The position numbers were made by a program, and so were the translations under genes. From positions 1-12,519 of the forward strand of contig JAEWMZ010000222.1 in assembly GCA_023392995.1 (NCBI GenBank): a DNA stretch of 12,519 nt, read 5' to 3'. The notes under the pieces were generated by a model. That model ran no database searches. It was not told the origin of the DNA and saw nothing but the letters and a program-made list of their open reading frames with translations. The DNA comes from Bacillota bacterium. Lineage in GTDB: Bacteria; Bacillota; Clostridia; Lachnospirales; Lachnospiraceae. Of the stretch, positions 6,732 through 12,519 are shown piece by piece (position 1 is the first letter of the stretch; each line of letters starts with the position of its first letter).

Positions 6732-7482
6732 CAATAATTACACTAATGAGGAGTATGTAAAGCCCGGAGAACGGGTGGATGAGCTCCATCGCAATCATTA
6801 TCAGATCATTCAAAATACAAAGAAATTCTGCTTTGGTATGGACGCAGTGCTGCTTTCCGGGTATGCTAAGGTTTTACCCGGGGAAAAAGTACTGGATCTG
6901 GGAACCGGAACGGGAATCATACCGATTTTATTAGAGGCAAAGACAAAGGGAAAGCATTTTACCGGGCTTGAAATTCAAGAGGAAAGTGCTGATATGGCAA
7001 GACGGAGCATAGCCCTGAATAAGCTGGAAGATAAAATTGATATTGTCGTGGGTGATATCAAGGAAGCCTCTGCCTTATTTGGTTCGGCTTCCTTTGACGT
7101 TGTTACCAGCAATCCACCCTATATGAACCATAACCATGGTCTTGTTAATCCGGGGGAAGCAAAGGCTATTGCACGCCATGAAATACTTTGCTCCTTAGAG
7201 GATGTCATTCGGGAGGCGGCAAGATGCTTAAAGCCGGGCGGCAGATTTTATTTGGTGCACCGGCCCTTCCGGCTGATCGAGATTATAACAACGCTGACGG
7301 CATATAAGCTGGAGCCAAAGAGGATGAAGCTTGTATATCCTTATGTTGATAAAGAGCCCAATATGGTGCTGTTAGAATGTATCAAGGGTGCAAAATCCAG
7401 AGTGACTGTGGAGGCACCGCTTATTGTGTATAAGGAACCAAATGTATACACGGATGAAATATATGATATTTATGGATATTAA
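6724..7482 (+). CDS. trmN6: tRNA1(Val) (adenine37-N6)-methyltransferase, TrmN6/YabB family
   Basis: This 252-residue SAM-dependent methyltransferase has motif I as D58-L-G-T-G-T-G64 and the N6-adenine signature N130-P-P-Y133 (NPPYMNHNHG). The N-terminal DELHRNHYQIIQNTKKFCFGMDAVLLSGYA is diagnostic of the YabB/TrmN6 group, which modifies A37 of tRNA; the exact tRNA substrate in clostridia is less certain. The ATG at 6724 overlaps the ricT coding end by 8 nt; AAGGAAGGG at about 6702-6710 is a slightly distant ribosome binding site, so coupling is likely. In Bacillus the small GIY-YIG gene yazA lies between yabB and rsmI. Here a 218-nt gap (7483-7700) holds no such gene and no convincing promoter or terminator. 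Confidence 0.93.
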   Translation: MTNNNYTNEEYVKPGERVDELHRNHYQIIQNTKKFCFGMDAVLLSGYAKVLPGEKVLDLGTGTGIIPILLEAKTKGKHFTGLEIQEESADMARRSIALNKLEDKIDIVVGDIKEASALFGSASFDVVTSNPPYMNHNHGLVNPGEAKAIARHEILCSLEDVIREAARCLKPGGRFYLVHRPFRLIEIITTLTAYKLEPKRMKLVYPYVDKEPNMVLLECIKGAKSRVTVEAPLIVYKEPNVYTDEIYDIYGY

Positions 7483-7700
7483 TCTAATTTGGTGAAGGTA
7501 AGCGCTGCTCAGTTATGGGCAGGATATAAAATAGGAAGTATCCTTATGGTTAATATGGTTAGGAAAGCTAGAGATTAGAGAGAGATATCTGAGGACATGT
7601 TACACTGCAATAACCGGAGTTTTGCGCGTAATACAAAAACCACTTCGGAGGGTTAAGTGTAGAGGATCTAAGGATACTACAGTTAGAAAGGGCTTGGATT

Positions 7701-8546
7701 ATGTCTGGAATGTTATATTTATGTGCTACGCCGATCGGCAATTTAGAGGATATCACACTGCGGGTGCTGCGCATATTAAAGGAAGTAGATTTGATAGCAG
7801 CAGAGGATACCAGACATAGTATTAAGTTGTTGAATCATTTTGAAATAAAGACGCCGATGACCAGTTACCATGAGTTTAATAAGGTTGAGAAAGCAAGATA
7901 TCTGGTAGAGCAGCTTCTGGCCGGACAGAACATTGCTTTGATTACAGATGCCGGTACACCGGGAATATCCGATCCGGGCGAAGAGCTGGTAAAGCAGGCT
8001 TATGCAGCCGGAGTTCAGGTTACCTCTTTGCCGGGGGCATGTGCAGCCATAACAGCACTCACTTTATCCGGGTTATCTACGAGAAGATTTTGCTTTGAAG
8101 CATTTCTTCCCTCCGATAAAAAAGAAAGAATTAAAATATTAGAGGAGTTAAAAGAAGAGACTAGAACAGTGATGCTTTATGAAGCACCGCACAGACTTGT
8201 AAAAACACTTCGTGAGTTACTGGAGATACTAGGAGACCGGACGATATCTATTATTAAGGAATTAACCAAGAAGCATGAGACCGTATGGCAGACCACGCTT
8301 GTGCAGGCAATTGACAACTATGCAGTACAGGAGCCAAAGGGCGAATATGTGATTGTATTAGAGGGAAAATCCTTCGAGGAGCTGGAAGTTAAAAAGCAGG
8401 AGCAATGGGGTGCTCTTGCCTTAGAGGATCACATGAAGCTTTATTTGGAACGTGGGTTGGATCGGAAGGAGGCTATGAGAGCTGTAGCAAAAGATAGGGG
8501 AATGAGCAAGCGGGATATTTATCAAATGCTAATTCCTGGGGAATAA
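7701..8546 (+). CDS. rsmI: 16S rRNA (cytidine1402-2'-O)-methyltransferase
   Basis: RsmI methylates the ribose of C1402 in 16S rRNA at the ribosomal P site, using SAM. The start is ATG 7701, with GAAAGGG about 8 nt upstream; the N-terminus MLYLCATPIGNLEDITLR is a hallmark of the family. Further tetrapyrrole-methylase-fold signatures are DAGTPGISDPG (residues 83-93), LPGACAAITALTLSGL, FLPSDKKER, YEAPHRLVKTL and ELTKKHET. The C-terminal helix-turn-helix-like segment GLDRKEAMRAVAKDRGMSKRDIYQ is also typical. The length of 281 residues is normal. The position after trmN6 and before abrB matches Bacillus yabC. A 53-nt gap leads to the TPR gene, suggesting co-transcription. Confidence 0.97.
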   Translation: MSGMLYLCATPIGNLEDITLRVLRILKEVDLIAAEDTRHSIKLLNHFEIKTPMTSYHEFNKVEKARYLVEQLLAGQNIALITDAGTPGISDPGEELVKQAYAAGVQVTSLPGACAAITALTLSGLSTRRFCFEAFLPSDKKERIKILEELKEETRTVMLYEAPHRLVKTLRELLEILGDRTISIIKELTKKHETVWQTTLVQAIDNYAVQEPKGEYVIVLEGKSFEELEVKKQEQWGALALEDHMKLYLERGLDRKEAMRAVAKDRGMSKRDIYQMLIPGE

Positions 8547-8599
8547 TAAGAGAGGGAAACAGATTGTGATAGGAAATTCTGTCTTTTGGAGGTGAAATT

Positions 8600-9511
8600 A
8601 TGATTTATCGCAGATTTCGCGCAAAAGAGGGGAAGATACTTATTTGGGGATTATTTGTAATTTTTATTGTTGTATTTTTTTCATTACAAAATAATTATTT
8701 TAGTAAAAAAGCTCTTAAGGAGCAGACAATAAAAGCAGAAAACCTCATGTCAGCCGGAGATTATAAAAATGCCGTACTGGCTTATAAAAGTGCGCTTTCC
8801 GGTAAGAGCCATAATGAACAGCTTACCATTGGCCTTGCGAATGCCTATGCCGGTTTGGATCAGTATGATAAGGCTCTGGAGGTACTGCGTACCTGTTATA
8901 AAGGAAACCCTTCTAAGCGGCTATGTGAAGAGATAGAAGTGATCAGTACAAAACAGACGGATTACGATTACCAACAGTATATCAGCAGAGCAGAAGTGTA
9001 TCACGCGAATAAGGAATATAAGAAGGCTATCACAGCCTATGAAAAGGCTAAAAGGATCAAAAGCAAGGAGATCACCTCTTACCAGAGAATAACCGCGGTC
9101 TATATTGCCATGCAGGAGTATGAACGCGCCCGGGAAGAAGCCATAGAGGGCCAGGCAATAACAAAGGATGATTCCTTTTCTGTTTTACTAGATTTAATTG
9201 AGGCTGGTATCCTTGAAACAGAGTATAATAAGCTGATGGAGCAGGCGAAGGAGTATGCGGTTCATGAGAATTATGACAAGGCCATTGACGAGTATGAGAA
9301 AGCGGCTCAGCTAAAGCCGGAGGACATTGCGGCATATAAAGAAATCGCTAAGCTATATATTACTACGAAAGAGTATGAGCGAGCCGAAATTGTTCTTGAT
9401 AAAGCCTTGAGTATAGACCGGGATAAAGAGCTGAATAATTTGCTCAGTCAGGCAAAGGAATTAAAGGAAGAGGAATTTAGCGGTTTTGTTTGGCAGCAAA
9501 TAGAGAATTAA
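8600..9511 (+). CDS. Membrane-anchored TPR repeat protein
   Basis: ATG 8600 follows GGAGG at about 8589-8593. The N-terminus MIYRRFRAKEGK is positively charged and precedes a single hydrophobic segment (residues 13-30, ILIWGLFVIFIVVFFSLQ), predicting an uncleaved signal anchor with the rest outside the membrane. About six tetratricopeptide-like helix pairs follow, near residues 43-70, 74-105, 125-155, 160-187, 211-241 and 244-274, with recurring A...Y..A...Y..A patterns such as YDKAIDEYEKAAQLKPED. The last residues are acidic. No catalytic domain is seen, so it likely scaffolds protein interactions at the cell envelope. It is the last gene of the plus-strand run and ends 92 nt before a terminator. 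I do not recognise a named orthologue. Confidence 0.88.
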   Translation: MIYRRFRAKEGKILIWGLFVIFIVVFFSLQNNYFSKKALKEQTIKAENLMSAGDYKNAVLAYKSALSGKSHNEQLTIGLANAYAGLDQYDKALEVLRTCYKGNPSKRLCEEIEVISTKQTDYDYQQYISRAEVYHANKEYKKAITAYEKAKRIKSKEITSYQRITAVYIAMQEYERAREEAIEGQAITKDDSFSVLLDLIEAGILETEYNKLMEQAKEYAVHENYDKAIDEYEKAAQLKPEDIAAYKEIAKLYITTKEYERAEIVLDKALSIDRDKELNNLLSQAKELKEEEFSGFVWQQIEN

Positions 9512-9603
9512 ATGGGAAGCTGGCGCTACTCAGACAGCAAAGTAATCAAGAGAGTGAATCCACACCTATACGTTGCTCTTATACGTTATAAAAGCATGTT
9601 AAA

Positions 9604-9631
9604 AAGCCTATCGCAGTGCTGCGATAGGCTT
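9604..9631. terminator. Bidirectional terminator between TPR gene and abrB
   Basis: AAGCCTATCGCAG (9604-9616) is perfectly inverted at 9619-9631, with a 2-nt centre. On the minus strand the stem is followed by a run of five T, suiting abrB; on the plus strand it is followed by TCTATATTTT, suiting the TPR gene. The flanking segments 9512-9603 and 9632-9697 hold nothing else that I can identify. Confidence 0.88.
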
Positions 9632-9697
9632 CTATATTTTATCCTTTGTAATAATCAACTAGTGAATTGTTATGTAGAACTACCGATGGCTTATAAA

Positions 9698-9955
9698 TTA
9701 TTCAATAATGCCAGCGAGCTTTGCAAGTTCAACGATAGTATCCTTAGAGATTCTTTTTCCGTGATACTCTAACAAGTTATCCTTGTTACCGTTAAAAATA
9801 TCAGTTGGTTCATATTTCTGAAGAATAATTCTACCTTCATCAACGAAAATCTCCAATGGATCTCTTTCACTTACATCCAATGTTCTTCTTAATTCAATAG
9901 GAAGAGTAATTCTTCCAAGTTCATCAAGTCTTCTTACGATACCTGTACTTTTCAT
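9698..9955 (-). CDS. abrB: AbrB-family transition-state regulator, 85 aa
   Basis: This is a DNA-binding global regulator of the AbrB/SpoVT type. ATG at 9955-9953 is preceded on the minus strand by AAAAGGAGG (9970-9962). Residues 1-50 (MKSTGIVRRLDELGRITLPI...LEIFVDEGRIILQKY) form the swapped-hairpin DNA-binding domain and match B. subtilis AbrB closely, including VRRLDELGRI and ELRRTL. The C-terminal part (residues 51-85) is short and lacks the cysteine of Bacillus AbrB. In Bacillus, AbrB represses post-exponential and sporulation genes and its own promoter. The linkage to rsmI is conserved from Bacillus, but here abrB converges on the upstream operon. Orthology to abrB itself rather than a paralogue is likely but not proven. 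Confidence 0.93.
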   Translation of the reverse strand: MKSTGIVRRLDELGRITLPIELRRTLDVSERDPLEIFVDEGRIILQKYEPTDIFNGNKDNLLEYHGKRISKDTIVELAKLAGIIE

Positions 9956-10015
9956 AGTAGGCCTCCTTTTACTTATTATTACTTAAATATAATGGGGAAT
10001 AAAATAGAATGCATA

Positions 10016-10061
10016 ATATACAAATTGTAACAGCAACATTCAAATTACATAATTTGTATAT
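10016..10061. promoter_or_regulatory. 11-bp inverted repeat in the abrB leader
   Basis: ATATACAAATT (10016-10026) is perfectly inverted as AATTTGTATAT (10051-10061), with GTAA/TTAC near the inner edges. It lies just downstream of the abrB promoter at 10072-10100, within the predicted leader. It could be an operator, for example for self-repression, or an RNA hairpin. AT-rich sequence makes chance symmetry possible. Confidence 0.4.
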
Positions 10062-10071
10062 GGCATTTTAT

Positions 10072-10100
10072 AAGATATCATAGGATTTTTTCAATGTCAA
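10072..10100 (-). promoter_or_regulatory. Sigma-A-like promoter for abrB
   Basis: On the minus strand TTGACA (10100-10095, perfect) is followed 17 nt later by TATCTT (10077-10072), with a TG two bases upstream of it making an extended -10. Transcription would start near 10065, giving a leader of about 110 nt. A second perfect TTGACA lies at 10116-10111 without an obvious partner. Confidence 0.65.
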
Positions 10101-10233
10101 CTAAAATTATTGTCAAAACATAGCACAAATACAGAAAAAAATGTAAAACAGATACATTTAATACCATATAAATCGTAAAAAAAGGTATTATTATGATAAA
10201 AAAGGAAGGGTAATAAAAAAAATCACAAATTTC

Positions 10234-10262
10234 GTCATAAAACTTTGTTAAAAACGTATACT
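10234..10262 (+). promoter_or_regulatory. Candidate sigma-E promoter for spmA
   Basis: GTCATAAA (10234-10241), a 13-nt spacer and CGTATACT (10255-10262) each match the sigma-E consensus (GTCATATT / CATACACT) at 6 of 8 positions. The start would be near 10269, about 43 nt before the spmA ATG. In B. subtilis spmA is in the mother-cell sigma-E regulon, which fits. The rest of 10101-10233 is AT-rich with nothing further identified. Confidence 0.55.
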
Positions 10263-10311
10263 GTTATAGTTGTATGCTATGAATAAAAATGAAGGGAGAC
10301 GAGGTTTTTCT

Positions 10312-10896
10312 ATGCTAAATTATTTGTGGGGTATCATGATCGTACTGGGTGTCACCGTAGGAGTCTTACGGGGAGAGATCGGTGCGGTAAGCAATGCAAC
10401 GATTAATTCGTCTAAAGAAGCGGTATCCTTATGCATTACCATGCTGGGAATTATGGCAATGTGGACCGGTGTTATGCAGGTTGCTAAGAAATGCGGGCTG
10501 GTGGCTGCGTTTACAAAAGCCTTGCATCCGGTCATTCGGTTCTTATATCCGAGTATACCAAGAGGGCATGTTGTAAATGAGTACATAGCCTCCAATATGA
10601 TTGCGAACATTCTGGGGCTGGGCTGGGCTGCTACGCCGATGGGGCTGCTGGCTATGAGGGAATTAAAGGCATTGAACAAATCCTCAGAGGTGGCAAGCTG
10701 TGATATGTGTACCTTATTAATTGTAAACATCTCATCCCTTCAATTAATTCCGGTAAACATTATTGCTTACCGGAGCCAGTATGGATCGGTTAATCCGGCG
10801 GAAATTCTGGCAGCGGGTTTGATTGCCACCCTATGCTCCAGTTTTGTAGGGGTAGCCTTCGCGGTAATTGCACGTAAATTCAGCAGGGCGAAATAA
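10312..10896 (+). CDS. spmA: Spore maturation protein A
   Basis: The chosen start is ATG 10312, with GGGAG/GAGG at 10294-10304. It gives 194 residues, close to the B. subtilis length; an upstream TTG at 10270 lies at the predicted transcription start and is not favoured. The N-terminus MLNYLWGIMIVLGVTVG is a membrane segment. The nucleoside-recognition (Gate) domain follows, with AVSLCITMLGIMAMWTGVMQVAKKCGL, LHPVIRFLYPSIPRGH and YIASNMIANILGLGWAATPMGLLAMREL, all strong SpmA signatures. Hydrophobic spans cover the rest, so it is an integral membrane protein. SpmA acts with SpmB in dehydration of the spore core and heat resistance. The usual partner gene spmB does not follow; a repeat array does. 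Confidence 0.93.
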   Translation: MLNYLWGIMIVLGVTVGVLRGEIGAVSNATINSSKEAVSLCITMLGIMAMWTGVMQVAKKCGLVAAFTKALHPVIRFLYPSIPRGHVVNEYIASNMIANILGLGWAATPMGLLAMRELKALNKSSEVASCDMCTLLIVNISSLQLIPVNIIAYRSQYGSVNPAEILAAGLIATLCSSFVGVAFAVIARKFSRAK

Positions 10897-11065
10897 GTGC
10901 CTATTATAAGGTAAGGTGTATTCTTGTGTCCAATATGATTTTTGTGCCTGCAATGAGCCATATTCGCACGCAGAAAGGGATTTAAACAGAAGGAAAGGCA
11001 TGCTGCTGGAATTACGATAACATGCAAGTGCATAGTTGTATAAATACAGAACCTTTAAATACCCA
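10897..11065. other. Non-coding spacer after spmA
   Basis: No convincing reading frame with a ribosome binding site, no T-rich terminator and no trace of the SpmB N-terminus was found here. Reading frames crossing the region on the minus strand are antisense to spmA and have no family features. Confidence 0.5.
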
Positions 11066-11322
11066 TGCATTTCACACTAACGGACATTCGGCTTTAGGCC
11101 GCTCAATTCCAGATGTGGAATGCTCTGCATTTCACACTAACGGATATTCGGCCTTTAGGCCGCTCAATTCCGGATGTGGAATGTTCTGCATTTCACACTA
11201 ACGGACATTCGGCCTTTAGGCCGCTCAATTCCGGATGTGGAATGCTCTGCATTTCACACTAACGGACATTCGGCCTTTAGGCCGCTCAATTCCGGATGTG
11301 AAATGCTCTGCATTTCACACTA
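11066..11322. repeat. 61-bp tandem repeats (four units plus partial fifth), hairpin-forming
   Basis: Units start at 11066, 11126, 11187 and 11248, with a truncated fifth at 11309. The period is 61 nt (60 in the first unit, which lacks one C in GGCCTTTAGGCC). Each unit begins TGCATTTCACACTAACGG and differs from the others at only one to three positions. Within each unit GCATTTCACA pairs with TGTGGAATGC (TGTGAAATGC, perfect, in the fourth), CGGA with TCCG, and CGGCC-TTTA-GGCCG forms the tip, so one whole unit is a hairpin. The partial fifth copy ends in CTA (11320-11322), the complement of the TAG stop of the convergent AraC gene. There are no unique spacers, so this is not CRISPR. T-runs are absent. 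Confidence 0.92.
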
Positions 11323-12177
11323 TATCAGCTGAAAGCTGGAGGCTTTATATTGCTTCGGGGTAACGCCCTTTGCCTTGCGGAAGGATTTAATAAAGTAACT
11401 GATATCATTAAAGCCGCAGTTGAGGGCTACCTCAGTAATACTGTACTTCATCTCTGCCAGCTGTTCACAGGCAGCCTCAATACGGTAATAATTAAGATAT
11501 TCTGTCGGAGTACATTGAGTCATCTTTCGGAAGAAGCGGCAGAAGTATCTGGGACTTAAGCAGGCGGCCTGCGCCATATCTTCCAGGGATATGGCCTCCA
11601 TATAATGCTCTTCAATATAATTAAGGACATCCTTAAAGCGTTTTATTTGAGCTGACGAAGCAGAGGGTTCTGCATTTACAGTATAAGCATGGGTCTCCAG
11701 TACCAAACCAATCAGCTGAAACAAAGCTCCCTGGGTCAGAAATTCATAACCGGGCTTTTTTTCGTTCATTGCACTAAAAAGGGCAGTAACGATATTCAGC
11801 AGGACAGGCTCACTATGGTGCTGCAACTGAATTGTAAGCTCCTGATTTATTATTTTTTGAATCTGTTTATTGCAGAGCTTGTTATTACTTAATAAGAGGC
11901 GCAGGTCAAATACGATACATTCATAGCTGCAATCCTCAGGAACACCGCCATGGGGCATGCCTCCCTGAATGAAGAGAATATCCTCCTTATCTGCATGGAT
12001 TTGCACTCCATCCACCGTAAGGTGCAGACTGCCCTCAAGAATACGAATAATCTCATATTCCGGATGCCAGTGATAAGGCATCTGATAGCGGGGATGACTA
12101 GAGGCAACATGATAAAAGGCCACTGGAAAATCAAAGGTTCCCTGCTGCTTATTCTCTCTGTAATCCAAATATTTCAT
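11320..12177 (-). CDS. AraC-family transcriptional regulator with cupin sensor domain
   Basis: ATG at 12177-12175 is preceded by GGAGG (12190-12186), 8 nt away. The N-terminal cupin (about residues 17-90) contains H36-W-H38-PEYEI, an ILEGSLHLTVDG strand pair, and GGMPHG with H76: the ligand- or metal-binding barrel of AraC/RhaS-like sensors. The C-terminal 100 residues hold the two helix-turn-helix units, ISLEDMAQAACLSPRYFCRFF (near 197-216) and YSITEVALNCGFNDISYFIKSFRKAKGVTPKQY (near 245-277), the latter with the classic AraC signature. Such proteins usually activate sugar-use genes in response to a small molecule; the ligand and targets are unknown, as no partner gene is visible. A foldback element lies between its ribosome binding site and its likely promoter. 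Confidence 0.95.
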   Translation of the reverse strand: MKYLDYRENKQQGTFDFPVAFYHVASSHPRYQMPYHWHPEYEIIRILEGSLHLTVDGVQIHADKEDILFIQGGMPHGGVPEDCSYECIVFDLRLLLSNNKLCNKQIQKIINQELTIQLQHHSEPVLLNIVTALFSAMNEKKPGYEFLTQGALFQLIGLVLETHAYTVNAEPSASSAQIKRFKDVLNYIEEHYMEAISLEDMAQAACLSPRYFCRFFRKMTQCTPTEYLNYYRIEAACEQLAEMKYSITEVALNCGFNDISYFIKSFRKAKGVTPKQYKASSFQLI

Positions 12178-12212
12178 ATGAATTGCCTCCTTTTTATAAA
12201 AAGTGAATATTA

Positions 12213-12360
12213 GGCAATTGCGAAACTATATAGTTTTTATAATTGTATACACAACAAATGCTATTTCTTTGCTCCAACGCTTCCTTCGGGCTTAGCTTCC
12301 GCTTCGAAACAGTATTTGTTGTGTATACAATAGCTTCTGTTAATGAGTTTCGCAATTACC
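12213..12360. mobile_element. 148-bp foldback/MITE-like element, copy 2
   Basis: The terminal repeats are GGCAATTGCGAAAC (12213-12226) and GTTTCGCAATTACC (12347-12360), 13 of 14 complementary; adding TTA and TAA outside makes it 16 of 17. The inner arms 12242-12267 and 12306-12331 pair at 24 of 26 plus one G-T. The 15-nt direct repeat AAAAAGTGAATATTA flanks it perfectly (12198-12212 and 12363-12377). It has no coding capacity, and its length equals that of copy 1 at 3422-3569. The sharper target repeats and better arm pairing suggest this is the younger insertion. Confidence 0.87.
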
Positions 12361-12426
12361 TAAAAAAGTGAATATTATCATATTTTATTGTCATTTTAAC
12401 ACAAGTAATAAAGTGAAAGCAATTGT

Positions 12427-12455
12427 ATAATATATACATCAGACAAACATTACAA
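12427..12455 (-). promoter_or_regulatory. Possible promoter of the AraC gene
   Basis: On the minus strand TTGTAA (12455-12450), a 17-nt spacer and TATTAT (12432-12427) resemble a sigma-A promoter. The leader to the ATG would be about 240 nt and would include the 148-bp element. The remaining bases to 12519 show no identifiable gene; they may belong to a neighbour outside the window. Confidence 0.4.
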
Positions 12456-12519
12456 AACATCGTATTTCTATAGCCTCGGTGAAGTATCTATGCCCGTGTT
12501 TCGGCGGCAGGTCACAAAG

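Noticed and set aside
7483..7700. A yazA (GIY-YIG) gene or a riboswitch before rsmI
   Set aside because: No coding frame with family motifs was found; only a short hairpin around CACTTCGGAG is visible, too weak to call.
9512..9772. 86-codon plus-strand reading frame after the TPR gene
   Set aside because: It starts directly on the TPR stop without a ribosome binding site, runs through the terminator hairpin and overlaps abrB antisense.
10270..10311. Earlier TTG start for SpmA
   Set aside because: It would overlap the predicted transcription start and has no ribosome binding site; ATG 10312 fits the family and has one.
10767..11070. Minus-strand frames of 79-88 codons after spmA
   Set aside because: They are antisense to the spmA 3' end, lack family motifs and contain no SpmB-like sequence.
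11066..11322. CRISPR array
   Set aside because: The units are contiguous 61-bp tandem copies with no unique spacers and no cas genes nearby.
12490..12519. Start of a plus-strand gene (ATG 12490)
   Set aside because: Only ten codons are visible, with a weak GGTGAAG upstream and no recognisable sequence.

Overview
The window looks like chromosomal DNA of a spore-forming, anaerobic Clostridia member, most likely a Lachnospiraceae-type organism. The grounds are moderate-to-low GC, strong GGAGG ribosome binding sites, spmA and abrB, an aryl-sulfate sulfotransferase remnant, and the Firmicutes gene order known in Bacillus subtilis as yaaO-tmk-yaaR-holB-ricT(yaaT)-trmN6(yabB)-rsmI(yabC)-abrB. The species cannot be named from this sequence alone.

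Left part (1-1947), accessory and decayed. It opens with the 3' end of a secreted beta-helix carbohydrate-binding protein and its terminator. A small zinc-ribbon protein follows, closed by a long hairpin. Next come two truncated genes facing away from each other: the C-terminal piece of an aryl-sulfate sulfotransferase (minus strand) and the C-terminal ATPase piece of a sensor histidine kinase (plus strand). Both lack their 5' parts at the same AT-rich junction, as one deletion between divergent genes would produce.

Central part (1948-9511), conserved housekeeping locus, all on the plus strand. It carries a PLP-dependent Orn/Lys/Arg decarboxylase-family gene, a guanylate-kinase-like gene where tmk sits in Bacillus, yaaR (DUF327), holB (DNA polymerase III delta'), ricT (Fe-S, PSP1 domain), trmN6 (tRNA methyltransferase), rsmI (16S rRNA methyltransferase) and a membrane-anchored TPR protein. 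holB, ricT and trmN6 overlap by 8 nt each, so they are surely co-transcribed. A consensus extended -10 promoter precedes yaaR.

Right part (9512-12519), regulators and repeats. A bidirectional terminator separates the TPR gene from the convergent abrB. abrB and spmA diverge from a 356-nt AT-rich region holding a sigma-A-like promoter for abrB and a sigma-E-like promoter for spmA. spmB does not follow spmA. Instead there is an array of four 61-bp tandem repeats, each able to fold into a hairpin, whose fifth partial copy ends exactly at the stop codon of a convergent AraC-family regulator gene.

The most unusual structure is a dispersed 148-bp foldback element present twice (3422-3569 and 12213-12360). 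The copies have equal length, near-perfect terminal inverted repeats, flanking direct repeats and an identical 32-nt centre. Their 26-nt inner arms have diverged with at least three compensatory base-pair changes. One copy sits just upstream of the guanylate-kinase-like gene, the other in the probable leader of the AraC gene. No tRNA, rRNA or CRISPR array was seen.
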